Assembly: GCF_922984935.1 (NCBI RefSeq)
Contig: NC_060074.1
Coordinates: 23,907,501-23,971,500, forward strand
From: Meles meles
Taxonomy: Eukaryota > Chordata > Mammalia > Carnivora > Mustelidae
DNA: 64,000 nucleotides
Direction: 5' to 3'
Shown: positions 49,189 to 61,313 of the stretch, in pieces
Position numbering within the stretch: position 1 is the first letter of the stretch
Layout: each line of letters opens with the position of its first letter
The notes under the pieces: model-generated
Database searches by the model: none
The model's input: only the letters and a program-made list of their open reading frames with translations
What the model was told of the DNA's origin: nothing
Translations under genes and position numbers: made by a program

Positions 49189-49795
49189 CATAGAACTCTA
49201 TGACCTAGCAATTGCACTACTGGGTATTTACCCCCAAAATACAAATGTAGTGATCTGAAGGGGCACCTGCACCCCAATGTTTATAGAAGTAATGTCCACA
49301 ATAGCCAAACTATGGAAAGAACCTAAATGTCCATCAACAAATGAATGGTTAAAGAAGATGTGGGGTACACACACAGGAATATTACCCAATCATCAAAAAA
49401 ATGAAATCTTGCCATTTGCAACGACGTGGATGGAGCTAGAGGGTATTATGCTAAGTGAAACAAGTCAATCAGAGAAAGACAATTATCATATGATCTCACT
49501 CATCTGTGGAATATAAGAAACAAAACAGAGGATCAGAGGGGAAGAGAGGAAAAAATAAAACAAGATGAAATCAGAGAGGGAGACAAACCATAAGAGACTC
49601 TTAACTATAGGAAACAAACTGAGGGTCAATTGAAGGGAGAAGGATGGGGGCATGGGATAACTGGCTGAAGGGCACTGAGGAGGGCACATGACATAATGAG
49701 CACTGGGAGCTCTATAAGACGGATGAATCACTGACTCTTACCTCTGAAGACAACAGTACATTTTGTTAATTAACTGATTTAAAAACCAAAACTAA
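49189..49795 (+). mobile_element. 5'-truncated L1 3' end
   Basis: Starts inside the ORF2 C-terminus (TATGACCTAGCAATTGCAC), with a frame at 49277-49516 reading AKLWKEPKCPSTNEW. The carnivore L1 3' UTR follows (ACCATAAGAGACTCTTAAC). Possible duplication AGCATAGA at 49187-49194 and 49796-49803. About 0.6 kb, more diverged than the 19.4-kb copy. Confidence 0.9.
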
Positions 49796-49989
49796 AGCAT
49801 AGACAGCAAGAAGTATTAAAGTTAAATAAAGAAAACACTCCATTTTTATAATGTTTGAAGTTCAAGTAACCTGCATAAGCTCGCATGTAAAGAAGAGATT
49901 CTGAAGTAAATCGGGCCTTGGTTCAAATACCCAGAACAACACTTGTCATTTACCAATTACTCAAGTACCCCTGTCTAAGCCATAGTAAA

Positions 49990-50230
49990 GTGAGCACATG
50001 CTCATCCTGATTTCAAATTCCAAAGCTGTCATTTACCAGTTGCATATCACAGGGAAGTTAGTTGGCCTCAGTTTCCCTTTCCCAGACTGCTTCCCTGATT
50101 AAAAAAATAATAATAATAACAACAGCTACTTCTCAGAGATACTTTAAGGATTAAATGGTATAAACACATGAAATCATCTCATATAAGGCCTAGCACACAG
50201 AGGCATTCAATAAATATTAGTTCCATTCCT
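49990..50230 (+). mobile_element. MIR, nearly full length
   Basis: CCTCAGTTTCCCTTTCCC, GGATTAAATGGTATAAACAC and GCACACAGAGGCATTCAATA match MIR. An (ATA)n patch sits inside. Confidence 0.75.
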
Positions 50231-50635
50231 TGCTCCTCTCCAAAGAATTCTCCTAAACAACAGTTTGCGCACACAATATTAGTTTAATTCCTATAGTCAT
50301 TATTAGAAAAGTGCTTGGTAACACTTTTTATTATAGCTTGGGACAAAGAAATGAGTATCTGGAATCTTTTGGATTACTTGTAGATAATGTAAATAAAGTA
50401 TACAGAAAGCAGTTTTGAAACAATCATAAAATGATAAAATACATGAATAAAAAATAACCTATGTCACTTTGAAACAAGAATATACTCCAGAAAAGAAAAA
50501 TCATGGCTTTCTCTTAATCTTAATGTTCTGTGGTGGCAGGTATCACATCTACCTTCGTCATCTGAGGTCTTCCCAACACCAACGACAGTATTAGATATGC
50601 AGTAGGTAGTCCATTATCATTTTGTCGTACATATA

Positions 50636-50659
50636 AATGAATGAATGAATGAATGAATG
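50636..50659. repeat. (AATG)n microsatellite
   Basis: About six tetranucleotide units. Confidence 0.95.
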
Positions 50660-50793
50660 TGCAAAGGACATAATTCATTTTCCTGTCAAATATTAAGGGA
50701 TTTCAATCTCAGGAAATTCTCTTTGTTATTCATTTGAAAACCTTTGCAGCCTATATCATTTATTTTTAATTGTTTAAAATGTATTAATTTGAG

Positions 50794-50990
50794 GGGCACC
50801 TGGGTGGCTCAGAGGGTTAAACCCCTGCCTTTGGCTCAGGTCATGACCTCAGGGTCCTGGGATCAAGCCCAGCATCAGGCTTTCTGCTTGGTGGGGGGCC
50901 TGCTTTCCCCCCTTCTCTGCCTGCCTGCTTGTGATCTCTCTCTCTCTCTCTGTCAAATAAATAAATAAAATCTTTAAGAAATAAAAAAAT
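50794..50990 (+). mobile_element. SINEC with exact 18-bp target-site duplication
   Basis: Full-length copy flanked by AAAATGTATTAATTTGAG at 50776-50793 and 50991-51008. The long perfect duplication suggests a relatively recent insertion. Confidence 0.96.
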
Positions 50991-51161
50991 AAAATGTATT
51001 AATTTGAGATGACACACAATGTTAAACATTGGTTTCAGGTATACAACTAATGATTTGACAAGTTTATACATTATGCTATGTTTACCATCAGTACAGCTAC
51101 CATCTGTCCCATTACATCCCTATTACAATATCATTGATTATATTTCTTATGCTTTGCTTTT

Positions 51162-51365
51162 TTTTTTAAAGACTTTATTTATTTATTTGACAGAGAGAGA
51201 TCACAAGTAGGCAGAGAGGCAGGCAGAGAGAGAGAAGGGGGAAGCAGACTCCCTGCCGAGCAGAAGCCCGATGTGGGGTCAATGTGGGGCTCAATCCCAG
51301 GACCCTGGGATCATGACCTGAGCCAAAGGCAGAGGCTTAACCCACTGAGCCACCCAGGTGTCCAA
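51162..51365 (-). mobile_element. SINEC, minus orientation, with target-site duplication
   Basis: Poly-T to CCACCCAGGTGTCC. TATGCTTTGCTTTT is found on both sides (about 51148-51161 and 51367-51380). The target itself is T-rich, so the exact boundary is uncertain by a few bases. Confidence 0.95.
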
Positions 51366-51455
51366 TATGCTTTGCTTTTTATTTCTATGACTTAGTCATT
51401 CCATAACTGCAGTCTATATAATTTAAGAAACAACAAAACACAGATTCCCTCAACT

Positions 51456-51645
51456 CTTTTTTTTTTTTAAGATTTTATTTATTTATTTGACAGAGACCAC
51501 AAGTAGGCAGAGCAGCAGGCAGAGAGAGAGGGGGAAGCAGGATCCCCGCTGAGCAGAGAGCCTGATGCAGGGCTCGATCCCAGGACCCTGAGATCATGAC
51601 CTGAGCCACAGGCAGAGGCTTTAACCCACTGAACCACTCAGGCAC
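51456..51645 (-). mobile_element. SINEC, minus orientation, with 9-bp target-site duplication
   Basis: Poly-T, AAGATTTTATTTATTTATTT, to ACCACTCAGGCAC. CCCTCAACT occurs at 51447-51455 and 51646-51654. Confidence 0.95.
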
Positions 51646-51809
51646 CCCTCAACTGTCTCTTCTTTAAGTATTTTCTAAGTTGCTACAAAGTGTCAAGCTC
51701 TTGTTGGGATGTGCATAACTTAAAAGCCTTTCATACATGAAAAATATTAGCATGACTTCTCTAATTTGAAAAACAGCAATAACAGTAACCTTTGTTGGAG
51801 TCATATTTT

Positions 51810-52165
51810 GCAAACTTTGCAGCACTTTCCTGTTTCTCCATCACACTGATAAAATGCTCTTTGTTCATGCAATATTCCTTTTCACTGGATGTCCTTTTTT
51901 GCCCTCATTTTCCTGCTTTCATCACCCCAGCTGGACCCCCAATGTTATTTCCTCAAAGGATATCCATTTCTGACCAATTTCAGCAAAATTAATGTTTTCT
52001 ATCAGAGCAGTGAACCCCAGTCCTAAGGAGAGTGACATGATTTCACTGTCTCTTCTATTAAACTGTGCACTGTGACCTGAGAACAATCTTATTCATCTCC
52101 TCATTCCAAGAATTTAACACAGAGGCTGGCACATAGTAATATTCAGAAAATCTTTACTGAAACAA
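51810..52165 (+). mobile_element. L2 3' end relic
   Basis: AATATTCCTTTTCACTGGATG, CACTGTGACCTGAGAACAA and GAGGCTGGCACATAGTAAT follow the L2 3' consensus. Confidence 0.65.
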
Positions 52166-53333
52166 ATTGAATCCTTTCCCAAGTTACTTTTCTAATTTGT
52201 TATAAAAACACTTAGAAACAGGTATAAAAGAAATTTTCAGTAAGCATTTTTTAAAATAAGATGAGATCTTTCTTTTATTAAAAGGTGCTAAAGAGCAACA
52301 AAATATTTCCCAGATTATGTATGTTATCAAAGAGAAAGGCTTTTGGACACATGCTCATTTTATCAGCAAAATTCACCACGAAGGTAAGTGATATCAATGA
52401 CATATCACAAATTGAATGGCATATATAACAACATATTAACATCATATTAACATATTTAAATGTAAAATCATTTAAAGGAGGCTTTGTTTTTAAAAAAATT
52501 CTGGTTTAGGCCCTTATACACTGTATTCTGATTCTGGAAACTATTTCTAAAGCTTATTTACAAAAGCCAGTAAAACTGGAGTTTATTCAGCAGGCCATAA
52601 GAGTCAGAGTGCTGGTTTCACTGTGGTGTAATAAAAGAATGAGAGAGTAGCTATCTACTCAGCAAAGGTGTTGCAGCATTAATGATAGGGAAACTGACCT
52701 GAGAAAAACATCTGAAACCCACAACATAATCTGTAGAATGAAGGAGACACTGCCAGTCAATACAATGCACTCTATTTACGAATTACCTTATTCTGATGTA
52801 TAACCTCTTTATGTTTTGCCATGTATACAGAAGCGCAGGTCTCTATTCTCAGTGATCCTTAAGGAGGTTGCACCCTTGTTAATGATAGGTGTCAAGATCT
52901 CCCAAAGAGATGGACTTTACCCACTGGAAAATGTTGAGACTTTCCGGGATCACTCTGGCCAAGTTCTTAAACTTGAGAAGATGGTGATTAAAAGTTAGCA
53001 AGTGGCTCTGTTGTGGTGAGATGTGGGGTAAAGAATAATTGCTAACCCCAACTGCAGGCAGCACCAAATACTAACTTCACTGAACTACAGAACTCAAGAC
53101 TGCTTAGTATAGGAATCAGCACCCCAGTAAAGAAGAGGAATTACTTGGGTTTAGGAAAACTTTTGAATTTTCACCTAACCACTATACTAATTAACCTTAT
53201 GTTCTCCCATATTCAGCAAGACTTCTTACTATTTAAATATGACTCTGAATGTAGACATTGTAGAATCCAAGGAAAGAATCTCTGGAATGTTGTAACTGTT
53301 TGAATAGTTCGTACCCTGTAAATACCTGCATCC

Positions 53334-53396
53334 AAAAGAAAAAGGAAAGAAAAGAAAAGGATAAGAAAGGAAAGGAAAGGCAAGGAAAAGACAGGC
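53334..53396. repeat. (GGAAA)n purine tract
   Basis: Purine-only repeat of GAAAA/GGAAA units, interrupted by single C and T bases. Confidence 0.93.
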
Positions 53397-54114
53397 AGGT
53401 TGGAAGAGAAGAAAGCTGAAAATGTCACTACTTTATCAGTACTAAACTTCCTGAAAATATAGTTTTAACAATGTAAAATTGCATATGGCATGAGGTATAA
53501 TTCACAAAAATCAGACTAAAATAGCACTAAATTTCTGTGGACAAGAATGTCCCCTGTGGCTGAGGGGAAGCAGAAGTGATTCTGATGTGGTATTAAGTTA
53601 ATTCAGGTGAGTAACAAGGGTCCACTTATTTTCACACATAAACACTAGCCATAGTGGGGGCAGGCAGCTCACCTTTTTCCTATATTCCTACAATTGTCTG
53701 GAGATTTCTGGATTCCCTCAGCAGGAACCACAGAGACTAACAACCCTTTCAAGGAGATACCCTCACCCCCTTTTCAATCAGACACCAGCCCAGCAGCCCC
53801 TGGCTGTGCTCAAGCAAGGAATTTTAGGAATGGAGAAAGGAATGGCATATTCCCTAGAGAGGCTAGCTTGGAACAGGAGTAGAAGGGGGGAGGAAAAAAG
53901 GGCACCCTTCACATCCCTGTCAGTCAACTATTATTAACTATTATGCTGATGGAATGGAATCTAACCTTATACTGGCCATGTCTGGCTTTCTTCCAGGTTC
54001 AACATGATTGCCAAAGAAGACTGTGGTTTTATTAAGCGATCTAGCCTAGATCTCTGTGTTAATGCAATAGGGAGCATCTCAACATTAAATTCTCTGTTAT
54101 ACATTTACTCTGTT

Positions 54115-54135
54115 CCAAACCAAACCAAACCAAAC
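54115..54135. repeat. (CCAAA)n minisequence
   Basis: Four CCAAA units. Confidence 0.95.
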
Positions 54136-54278
54136 ATTTTTCATACCAGTACACCTAAAAGTAGTAATCACAGGTTTTAAAACAAAGGGTAGGGGAAGTC
54201 AAATCAACAGACAACCTGAGCAAATCAAAGGTCTTTGATACATTAATCTTGGTAGAACAGAGAAAAAAATGTGATTTG

Positions 54279-54314
54279 AACAGTGCCTGTTGCTTCAACA
54301 GTGCCTGTTGCTTC
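54279..54314. repeat. Tandem 18-bp duplication
   Basis: AACAGTGCCTGTTGCTTC occurs twice with no gap and no mismatch, followed by a partial AAC. Probably replication slippage. Confidence 0.95.
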
Positions 54315-54649
54315 AACTTGACTCATTATTTCTGTGGGAGTTTTGATTTGCATAAAGGTATGGGAGACTTTATGAAGTACCAAAGACTAACTCAGATCAC
54401 TAATCATATTTACAATTCAAAAAAATCCCACATGTGCTTATAAAATTCAAAATACTGATTTTAATATTTTGTAATTCTAAAAGGTATAAAAATGCAACTC
54501 ATTTAAATGAGAAAAAATCACTTTATATAGGTCTATAGAAAAATGACAATCCATTATTATTTGCACATTTACACCCTCATTCCAAAATATTTAAAATCAG
54601 CTTTAAAAATAATATTCCTTTTCCAAAAATAATAACCAAAATCGAAGAT

Positions 54650-54840
54650 ATTTATGAGGTATTACCTGCATGCTGGGCACTATGCTATGAGTTTCACAAA
54701 CATTATCTATTGTAATCAGCAAACAATTCAATGAAATAAGTGATATTATCCCCAGTTATATTGAGAACACCAATTAAAAAAAAATAAGTAGCTTAGCCAA
54801 ATCTTAAAATTAGTAAGTAGCAAGATCTTGGAGAGTTAGA
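54650..54840 (-). mobile_element. MIR, minus orientation
   Basis: GCATGCTGGGCACTATGC, ATTATCCCCAGTTATATTG and AGTAGCTTAGCCAAATC follow reverse MIR. Confidence 0.65.
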
Positions 54841-55099
54841 TTTGCAGAGAAGAAAAACATATAAAGAGAGGAGAAAAGATAAGAGTGTATCACACATAAA
54901 GGATCTGCCATACATATCAGGAGTAAAGAAAGTCATGCATGATGTTCACATGTCTGGCAGCTTTGAACCGTGATTACACTGTAAGTAATTTCAAAATTGC
55001 TCTGCGCTGCAAGAGCATTCTGGCTCTCCTACCCTTTGGTTAAGACCTTTTGGTTAAGAGTCAAGATCTCTATCTGTATGTCTTAGAGAAACAAGTCTC

Positions 55100-55640
55100 A
55101 AACTCGACCTGTTCAAAATAAAAATTTTCACTCCAATCTCAAAATCCACTCCTCCCTCCAGGTCTCCCCATATCAGTGAATGACATCACTATTCACAGGG
55201 TTGCTTGGGCCAAAAACTAGCAGTAATTCCTAACACCTCTTTGCGCTCACATGCTACTTCCAATCCATCAACAAGTCGGATAGGTTCTACTTACACAATA
55301 CATCTGACCTCTTCTCACCAACTCCACTGTTCTCGCTTCCAGTTGGATCCACTACCATCTATCATACAGATCAGTTTCACACAGGCTCCCTTCACAAGCT
55401 GGCTTGCACTACAGCTCCCTGTGTCTACACTCCACAGAGTATGCCACAGAGTGGCCCTACTAGTCTCCTTATTCACACCAATATCACCACACTGGTCTTT
55501 TTGTTCCTCAAATATACCAAATAAGCAATGTTTTACAATTCTCAAGAATGATCCTGATACATCTTCATTTAGTCAATCTAATGCTTTATGTAACAGAACA
55601 TTTTTGGCTGCCAGATCTGGGGCCCAAAATGTAATCTCCA
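55100..55640 (+). mobile_element. L2 relic including part of the ORF
   Basis: CAGTGAATGACATCACTATT, CACAGGGTTGCTTGGGCC and CAATCCATCAACAAGTCGG match the L2 reverse-transcriptase C-terminal region by wording. The 147-codon open frame at 55205-55648 is explained by this relic and is not a gene. Confidence 0.6.
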
Positions 55641-55937
55641 CTCTCTAGCCCCAGTTCTAGTCGTAATCAGTCATCTGCATGACAACCTTTATTTGTAAAG
55701 GGAAGAAGAGGGAGGAAATCGAATTAAGGGTAACAGATAAGTATAGAGGTGAAAGTACAGCCTAGTATCTGTCCCCTGTGGAACTCCTTGTCTGGGATTA
55801 AATGTTTATAGTAGAGGAATGAAGGCCACAAAAATGATGGAGCTTTGTTTCATGAGAAATGAAAATCTGGAAAAGAGATTACAGCTAAAAACAGATCAAA
55901 AGGGACTTCCTGATATTCTGGGCACTAGAGTTTTTGC

Positions 55938-56123
55938 TTTTTTTTTTTAAAGATTTTATTTATTTGAGAGAGAGAGAGTGAGCAGGGGGAGGGGCAGAGT
56001 GAGAGGGAGAAGCAGACTCTCCACTGAACAGGGAGCCCCATGTGGGGCTTTATCCCAGGACCCTGAGATCATGTCCTGGGCTGGAGGCAGAGGCATAATG
56101 GAATGAGCCACCCAGGCACCCCT
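55938..56123 (-). mobile_element. SINEC, minus orientation, older subfamily
   Basis: AAAGATTTTATTTATTTGAG, GAGTGAGCAGGGGGAGGGGC and GAGCCACCCAGGCACCCC. The GCAGGGGGAGGGGCAGAG middle differs from the younger CT-rich type. Confidence 0.92.
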
Positions 56124-56866
56124 AGCAGAGTCTGTTTAAAGCCCAGAGGATATGGTATGGCAGAGTTGGGGAAAGGACTCCCTATTAAAAAAAAAATCTC
56201 AGAAGACACATATGGCATCCTCGAGATAAGAACTGGTTTCCTCCTCACAGGCAGTGACAACAAAGGATCTTTGCCAAGCACTTCTTGAGCTATAGATGTG
56301 AACATTCAGGAGCCAGGGGAGGAATGGCAAGGCAGTGAGTAGGAGTGACAACTAAGGGAATGTTTTTCAGACACGTACGAAGTGATAGTGGTCCTAGCAG
56401 TAGCTTGGAAGACTGTGAAGAAGGCTAATTTCCATGAATCAGGCCAGTGGGGTTGCTACTAGGGAGCCTGAACTACATTAATCTGCTCAATGACATATAC
56501 GTGTCTTTATATGAAAGTCACAGGCTGGTGAGATCTGTAACATCCAGGTGCACCTACAGGCATCTATGTTCTGCCTATAGGTGGAGCCCAGTTTTTTTCC
56601 TTTTATTCTATTTCTTGTATTTTTTTTCTTTCTTTCTTTTGTGTCATCAGCTCTAGACTCATTTACTTTGACACTGATACTTTTTATTTGATGCTCTGCC
56701 CACACGTAGACAGAATTATATAATACAATGAAATGATTTTATATCATTCTTCATTTTCACCAAGAAATAAACCAATTTAAAAACTAAAGTTTTTTTTTTT
56801 TTTTTAACTGGATATGTAATTAGTTAAAATGAGGTATGACTGGTAATTTTATTTAAAAAAAAAAAG

Positions 56867-57122
56867 GCAATTTGGACATAGACATGCACACAGGACAAAA
56901 CCCATGTGAACATGAAGGCCAAGATTAGGGTAATGCAAACTACCAACACCTACAGCAGAGGCCAGGAACAGATTCTCCCTCCTATCTCCCAGAAGGAATC
57001 AACACTGCTGACACCTCGATCTTGGATGTCTAGCCTCCAGAACTGTGAAACAATAAATTTATATGGATTAAGCCACCCAGTTTGTTGTACTTTAATACGG
57101 CAGCCCCATAAAATTAATACAA
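56867..57122 (+). mobile_element. 3' part of an old LTR (MaLR/ERVL-type)
   Basis: GCAATTTGGACATAGACATG, CCTCCAGAACTGTGAAACAA, TAAGCCACCCAGTTTG and the end AAAATTAATACA follow the familiar 3' half of an old mammalian LTR. It is adjacent to, and probably older than, local A-rich insertions. Non-coding. Confidence 0.6.
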
Positions 57123-57199
57123 GTTCAGATGAGATACATTCCATGAACTTCAAAGGAAATGCACAAGTGATCAAGAAACTACTGTAAGAACCTTTTGAA

Positions 57200-57900
57200 A
57201 TACTTAAGAGACTAGGAAAGGTGCCAAAACACCAGAGATGGGCTATTCTTATAATGTTTAAAAGCAAAAGATGTGAATTCTGCAACTCTCAGATAAATAA
57301 ACTTGCAATGAACCCATTAAAATTAGTAGGGAAATGTTTATGTAACAACTTTAAAAAGGGTTTCAATGCGGTTTCACTAAAATTAGTATTTTTATTGTTG
57401 ATTCAATTATTAGGCTGGTAGATAAAGAAAATGTGAACTTCGTCTATCCTGAACTTAAGTACACTTTTGAAGAAGCCTTTCATGATATTCTTGAGGTCAA
57501 AACAGAGAAACATGCAGGAAATAATAAGAGTTAGGTACATTCATAACAGGTTGAACAACCACACCCAAAAAGAGTAGATTAAGGAAAGATGTTAACTAGA
57601 AGAGAAGTCTCAAGTCCTATGCCACGGGGCTACTTGAACAGGAATGAAAAAAAACCATGCAAGACCTATTTATCAAACCTGTGGATGACACAAGTTGATA
57701 AGGATACCTGATCCTCTGAATGGTTAGTCTGGATTCCAGAAATTATCTAACTGAGGAAACACTGAAGGAATTAGAGATGTTTAAATAGGAGAGAAAGAAG
57801 AGAAAGATAAATATGAAAGTTGAAGGCTAGATACATGGAAGATTTAGGATCAACAAAGTTCTTGCAGGAAAGACCTGGATCTTCATAAAAGAAATAATAC
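57200..57900 (+). mobile_element. L3/CR1 LINE relic
   Basis: A conceptual KPVDDTS near 57676-57696 resembles the reverse-transcriptase FADDT box. GAAGAAGCCTTTCATGATATTC resembles a KAFD-type motif, and ACTGAAGGAATTAGAGATG resembles the 3' end of L3/CR1. Very old, no open frame. Confidence 0.55.
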
Positions 57901-58658
57901 TTCACTTCTCTCTGCTACCATCACTCTAGTTCTAACTAATAATATATTTACTTAACTATTACTGGTTTCCTCATGTCCACTAATTTCCCCATTTCTTTTC
58001 CTGCAATTTTCTAACCCATGCTCTAAAAAACAAGTTAAGCCACCTTTTGTAAACTGTGACCATGGTAGCCTGCTCTATCATTTCAAGGTACAATTATGGC
58101 TATATTAAACGTTAACTTTAAGTATGACTGATCAGCATCTCACTTGCCCTAGAAGTCTGTAGCAGTCTGTATACCATATGTTAAAGAAGAGTATAAAGTA
58201 CTGATTATTTTGCTACCTCCAAGGCTACTGGTCAAAAATCACTCATCAGTGCTGGTCCAATACTGGCTCCCTATTCAAGCCACAGTGTTTTACACTTACC
58301 ATTATAAACGGTTCTTCTTCAGTGTACAAACTACCCTCAGGACATCTACACTACTTTCCAGCATCAGTCCCAGGAGCACAAAAGCTCTTCTGAGAGTTAA
58401 TCCCCAGCCTGGTTTCCACTTTTGTGTCCTCAAGTAAATTTTTCAAGTAATTTTTATTTCAGAAGTCCTATTGCCCTTTCTTGAGCCCAGGTTTTCTGAG
58501 GGCAGGGCCACAGAGCTCCATCCCATCAGAGAGCAGGTATTAGTTCTTTCTCTCCCAGAAGGCCTGAGCATCTTATGTAAATTGACTTCCTCCTCCCCAG
58601 AAACCAGCTTTACAGAGCAGAACATACCTGCATTCCCTGGAGGTAGCCGTCTTGTATT

Positions 58659-58862
58659 TTTTTTTTTTTTTTAAAGATTTTATTTATTTATTTGACAGAT
58701 AGAGATCACAAGTAGGGAGAGAGGCAGGCAGAGAGAGAGAGAGGAGGAAGCAGGCTCCCTGCCAAGCAGAGAGCCCGATGCGGGGCTCGATCCCAGGACC
58801 CTGGGATCATGACCTGAGCTGAAGGCAGAGGCTTAAACCACTGAGCCACCCAGGCGCCCCAT
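58659..58862 (-). mobile_element. SINEC, minus orientation, exact 12-bp target-site duplication
   Basis: Near-consensus copy ending CCACCCAGGCGCCCC. CCGTCTTGTATT occurs at 58647-58658 and 58863-58874. Low divergence and a perfect duplication suggest recent activity. Confidence 0.96.
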
Positions 58863-59039
58863 CCGTCTTGTATTAATGAAGCCAGAAAACTTTCTACTCC
58901 AAGATGATGGCTGTGTACTTGCTCTATATTTCCATAACTAGGAAAGTCATTTAAGTAATACAGAAAATCAGCCTTTCTAAAATTTAAAAATCTCCTCCCC
59001 TTCCCCCACAAAAAACCCATAAATCAAATCCTGCCAAGT

Positions 59040-59610
59040 CAGTGTTCAAAATCTTTCAGGAGCTGCTCATTTGCATTAGGATAAAAATACAAACTTCTTC
59101 TATGATCTACAGAAAGTATAATGTCAAAAGGCTCCCTTCCTACCTCCCCAGCAACCAGTCCCATCCTTCATCTTGCTTGGAAATACAGGCCCGCTTGTCT
59201 TCTTTCACTTCATTGAGGAACACAACAACTTTTGCCTACCTTAGGGTTGTTGTACACTATATATCCACTAATCTCTCATACCCCACAGCTCTGTGTATAT
59301 CCCCTTCTTACTGACTCTTCAGCTTAAATTTCACCTAAATATTAAATATTAATATTTACTATTTCTAAATATTAAATATAAACTAAGGTCCTAGTGCTCC
59401 TTTTCATTGTCCCCCTGTTTTTATACTTTGCAGCACCTATCATAAATCATTATTATACATTTCTGTATATGCTTAATTTTTAATGTTTTCTCCCAAATTG
59501 GACTATAAGCTCTATAAGGACAGAGCCATGTCTGTTTTGTTAATCACTAGACGGCAAGTTCAATGCCCAGCACATAAAACATCAGGAAATATTTCAAAAC
59601 TGAATAATAA
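59040..59610 (+). mobile_element. L2 3' end relic
   Basis: TTAGGATAAAAATACAAAC, CTATAAGCTCTATAAGGAC, AGAGCCATGTCTGTTTTG and CCCAGCACATAAAACATCA follow L2 order over about 570 bp. Confidence 0.7.
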
Positions 59611-61030
59611 CTAGAAGTGGCCAACAACAGAACCACCAATGTTCAAGGCTTGGAAAAAATCTTCAGTGTACATCAAAGGTTTCGCAGAAGGAATTCCTGA
59701 GTTAGAAAGTAACATCGACTACACAACTCTAACTTTCTAACTTTGAAACTAATACTTGATAAAACATAGTCTGCTATATGGATTCTAAGAAGAGGAGGTC
59801 ATTATAATCTGCGAAGTCAGTTCAAGGAGAAATTACCTAAGAAGTGACATAGAACTTAAGAGAAATCTTTCACTTGGAATGGCACAAGACAGAGAATTTC
59901 AGAGATATGAAAGTGAGCAAAGGCAAACATAGAAATGAAAATTAGAACATCATATCTAAGAAGATCAATCTGACTCATTGAGAGAGGCATGGAATAACAA
60001 CAGGATAGGCAGAAATGGTAAGGTCAGTTGATAAAGGGTCTGAACTGAGTTCCATTTCTTGATCAGAAAAGCAAAGATATTAGGGACAGTCATCTGTATA
60101 TGATGAATTTGTTAGAAGGAAAAGTAGTCAGAGATAAAAGGCCAGTAAGAGGTTCCTAATCCACCATAATAATTATGAAGCTCAAAGTAAAGACGGGGGT
60201 AACACTCTTCTACATATCACTTATATAATCCGGTTCACTGCAAAGAGACCACAGTTTCCATAAGCAACAGCAGGACAGAGGGACTACCACAGATAGCTGT
60301 AGGAGCCCAGGGGGATACTCAGCATTTGCTGAGGCCAAGGTGGGGGAAGGCGGGTTGACTCACGGGAACTGGCGAAAAGGCTATTATTTCTCAAACCATT
60401 ATAGAAGCATTTTAATATTTTAGCAACCAGTATAATGTACTTGTGAGTGCTGGGCGAATTATCAGCCCCAAGTAAAGAAAGCCTAGATGAGACAAGGAAC
60501 AGTAGGATAAGAGAGGATAGGATCAAACCAAGAAAAATCTTAAAGAAAAAAGAAAATAAGGAACTAGAAGATTAAGTATCAGAAACAAAGAACATTAAGT
60601 AATCAATAAGTTCAAGATTTCAAGCCTGAAGAACCCTAAAGAGTAAAGGATTATAGTAATGACAGGGATAAGATATTTTGGAAAGAGAATAAATGTGAGT
60701 GAAATGGCATAAAAGAATTCTGAGTTTTTAATCTGTTGAGCTCAAATGTTGTTTACAGTTATTTCTAAACATCCTAAAGGCAACTAGAAACATAAATCTT
60801 AAATTCAAAACTTAATTCAAAGTTGCAGACTTTGAGAAAAACTAAGGAAAAATCAGTATAAATGTGATCACTACAGATAAGCTCTTTAAGTGAACATTAT
60901 AATGAATAATTGGTAGAGATTTTACAATAAAGTAAATTAAAACTGACTAAAATATACCATTAAATTAAAAATTAGGGTGTTATGTAATATTGCAAACTGA
61001 ACAAATCATTCAATAAACCCAAGATTCATT
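59611..61030. other. Intronic stretch, unassigned, with a possible old L2 patch
   Basis: 59800-60130 resembles decayed reverse L2 (AAGATCAATCTGACTCATTG). The remainder is AT-rich. Nothing coding recognised. Confidence 0.4.
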
Positions 61031-61047
61031 TAAAACAGTGGCCCTCA

Positions 61048-61240
61048 GGATACCTAGGTGGCTCAGTCATTAAGCATCGGACTGTTGATTTTAGCTGAGG
61101 CCATGATCTCAGCATCTTGGGATTGAGCCCTGCATCAGGCTCAGCATGGAGTCTACTTGTCCCTCTCCCTCTGCTCCTCCTCCTGCTTGCACTCTCTCTC
61201 TCAAATAAATAAAAACTCAAACAACAACAACAACAACAAC
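61048..61240 (+). mobile_element. SINEC with (CAA)n tail and about 16-bp target-site duplication
   Basis: Older body (CTAGGTGGCTCAGTCATTAAG, CATCTTGGGATTGAGCCC). The tail has become a (CAA)n run. Flanks AAAACAGTGGCCCTCA (61032-61047) and AAAACAGTGACCCTCA (61241-61256) differ at one base. Confidence 0.93.
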
Positions 61241-61313
61241 AAAACAGTGACCCTCAATTCAGGATGCATCCTATAATCATTTGGGTTATTTTTTAAAAAA
61301 TACACTGACTGTG
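61241..61313 (+). mobile_element. Short MER20-like DNA-transposon fragment (tentative)
   Basis: CAGTGACCCTCAATTCAGG followed by GCATCCTATAATCATTTGGG resembles the start of MER20-type hAT elements. It is cut by the flanking SINEs at 61048-61240 and 61314-61537. Confidence 0.35.

Larger units (their letters stand above)
52170..54640. other. Intronic stretch, mostly unassigned
   Basis: Holds the purine tract, the CCAAA run and the 18-bp duplication listed separately. The segment at 53640-53900 is relatively GC-rich with a 62-codon frame, but has no splice-site pair or known domain. Confidence 0.5.

Noticed and set aside
53334..53396. CRISPR-like or other regularly spaced array
   Set aside because: Repeats are simple purine microsatellite units without spacers; the genome is vertebrate.
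55205..55648. 147-codon open frame
   Set aside because: Explained by an L2 LINE relic in the same orientation; no intact domain and no splice context.
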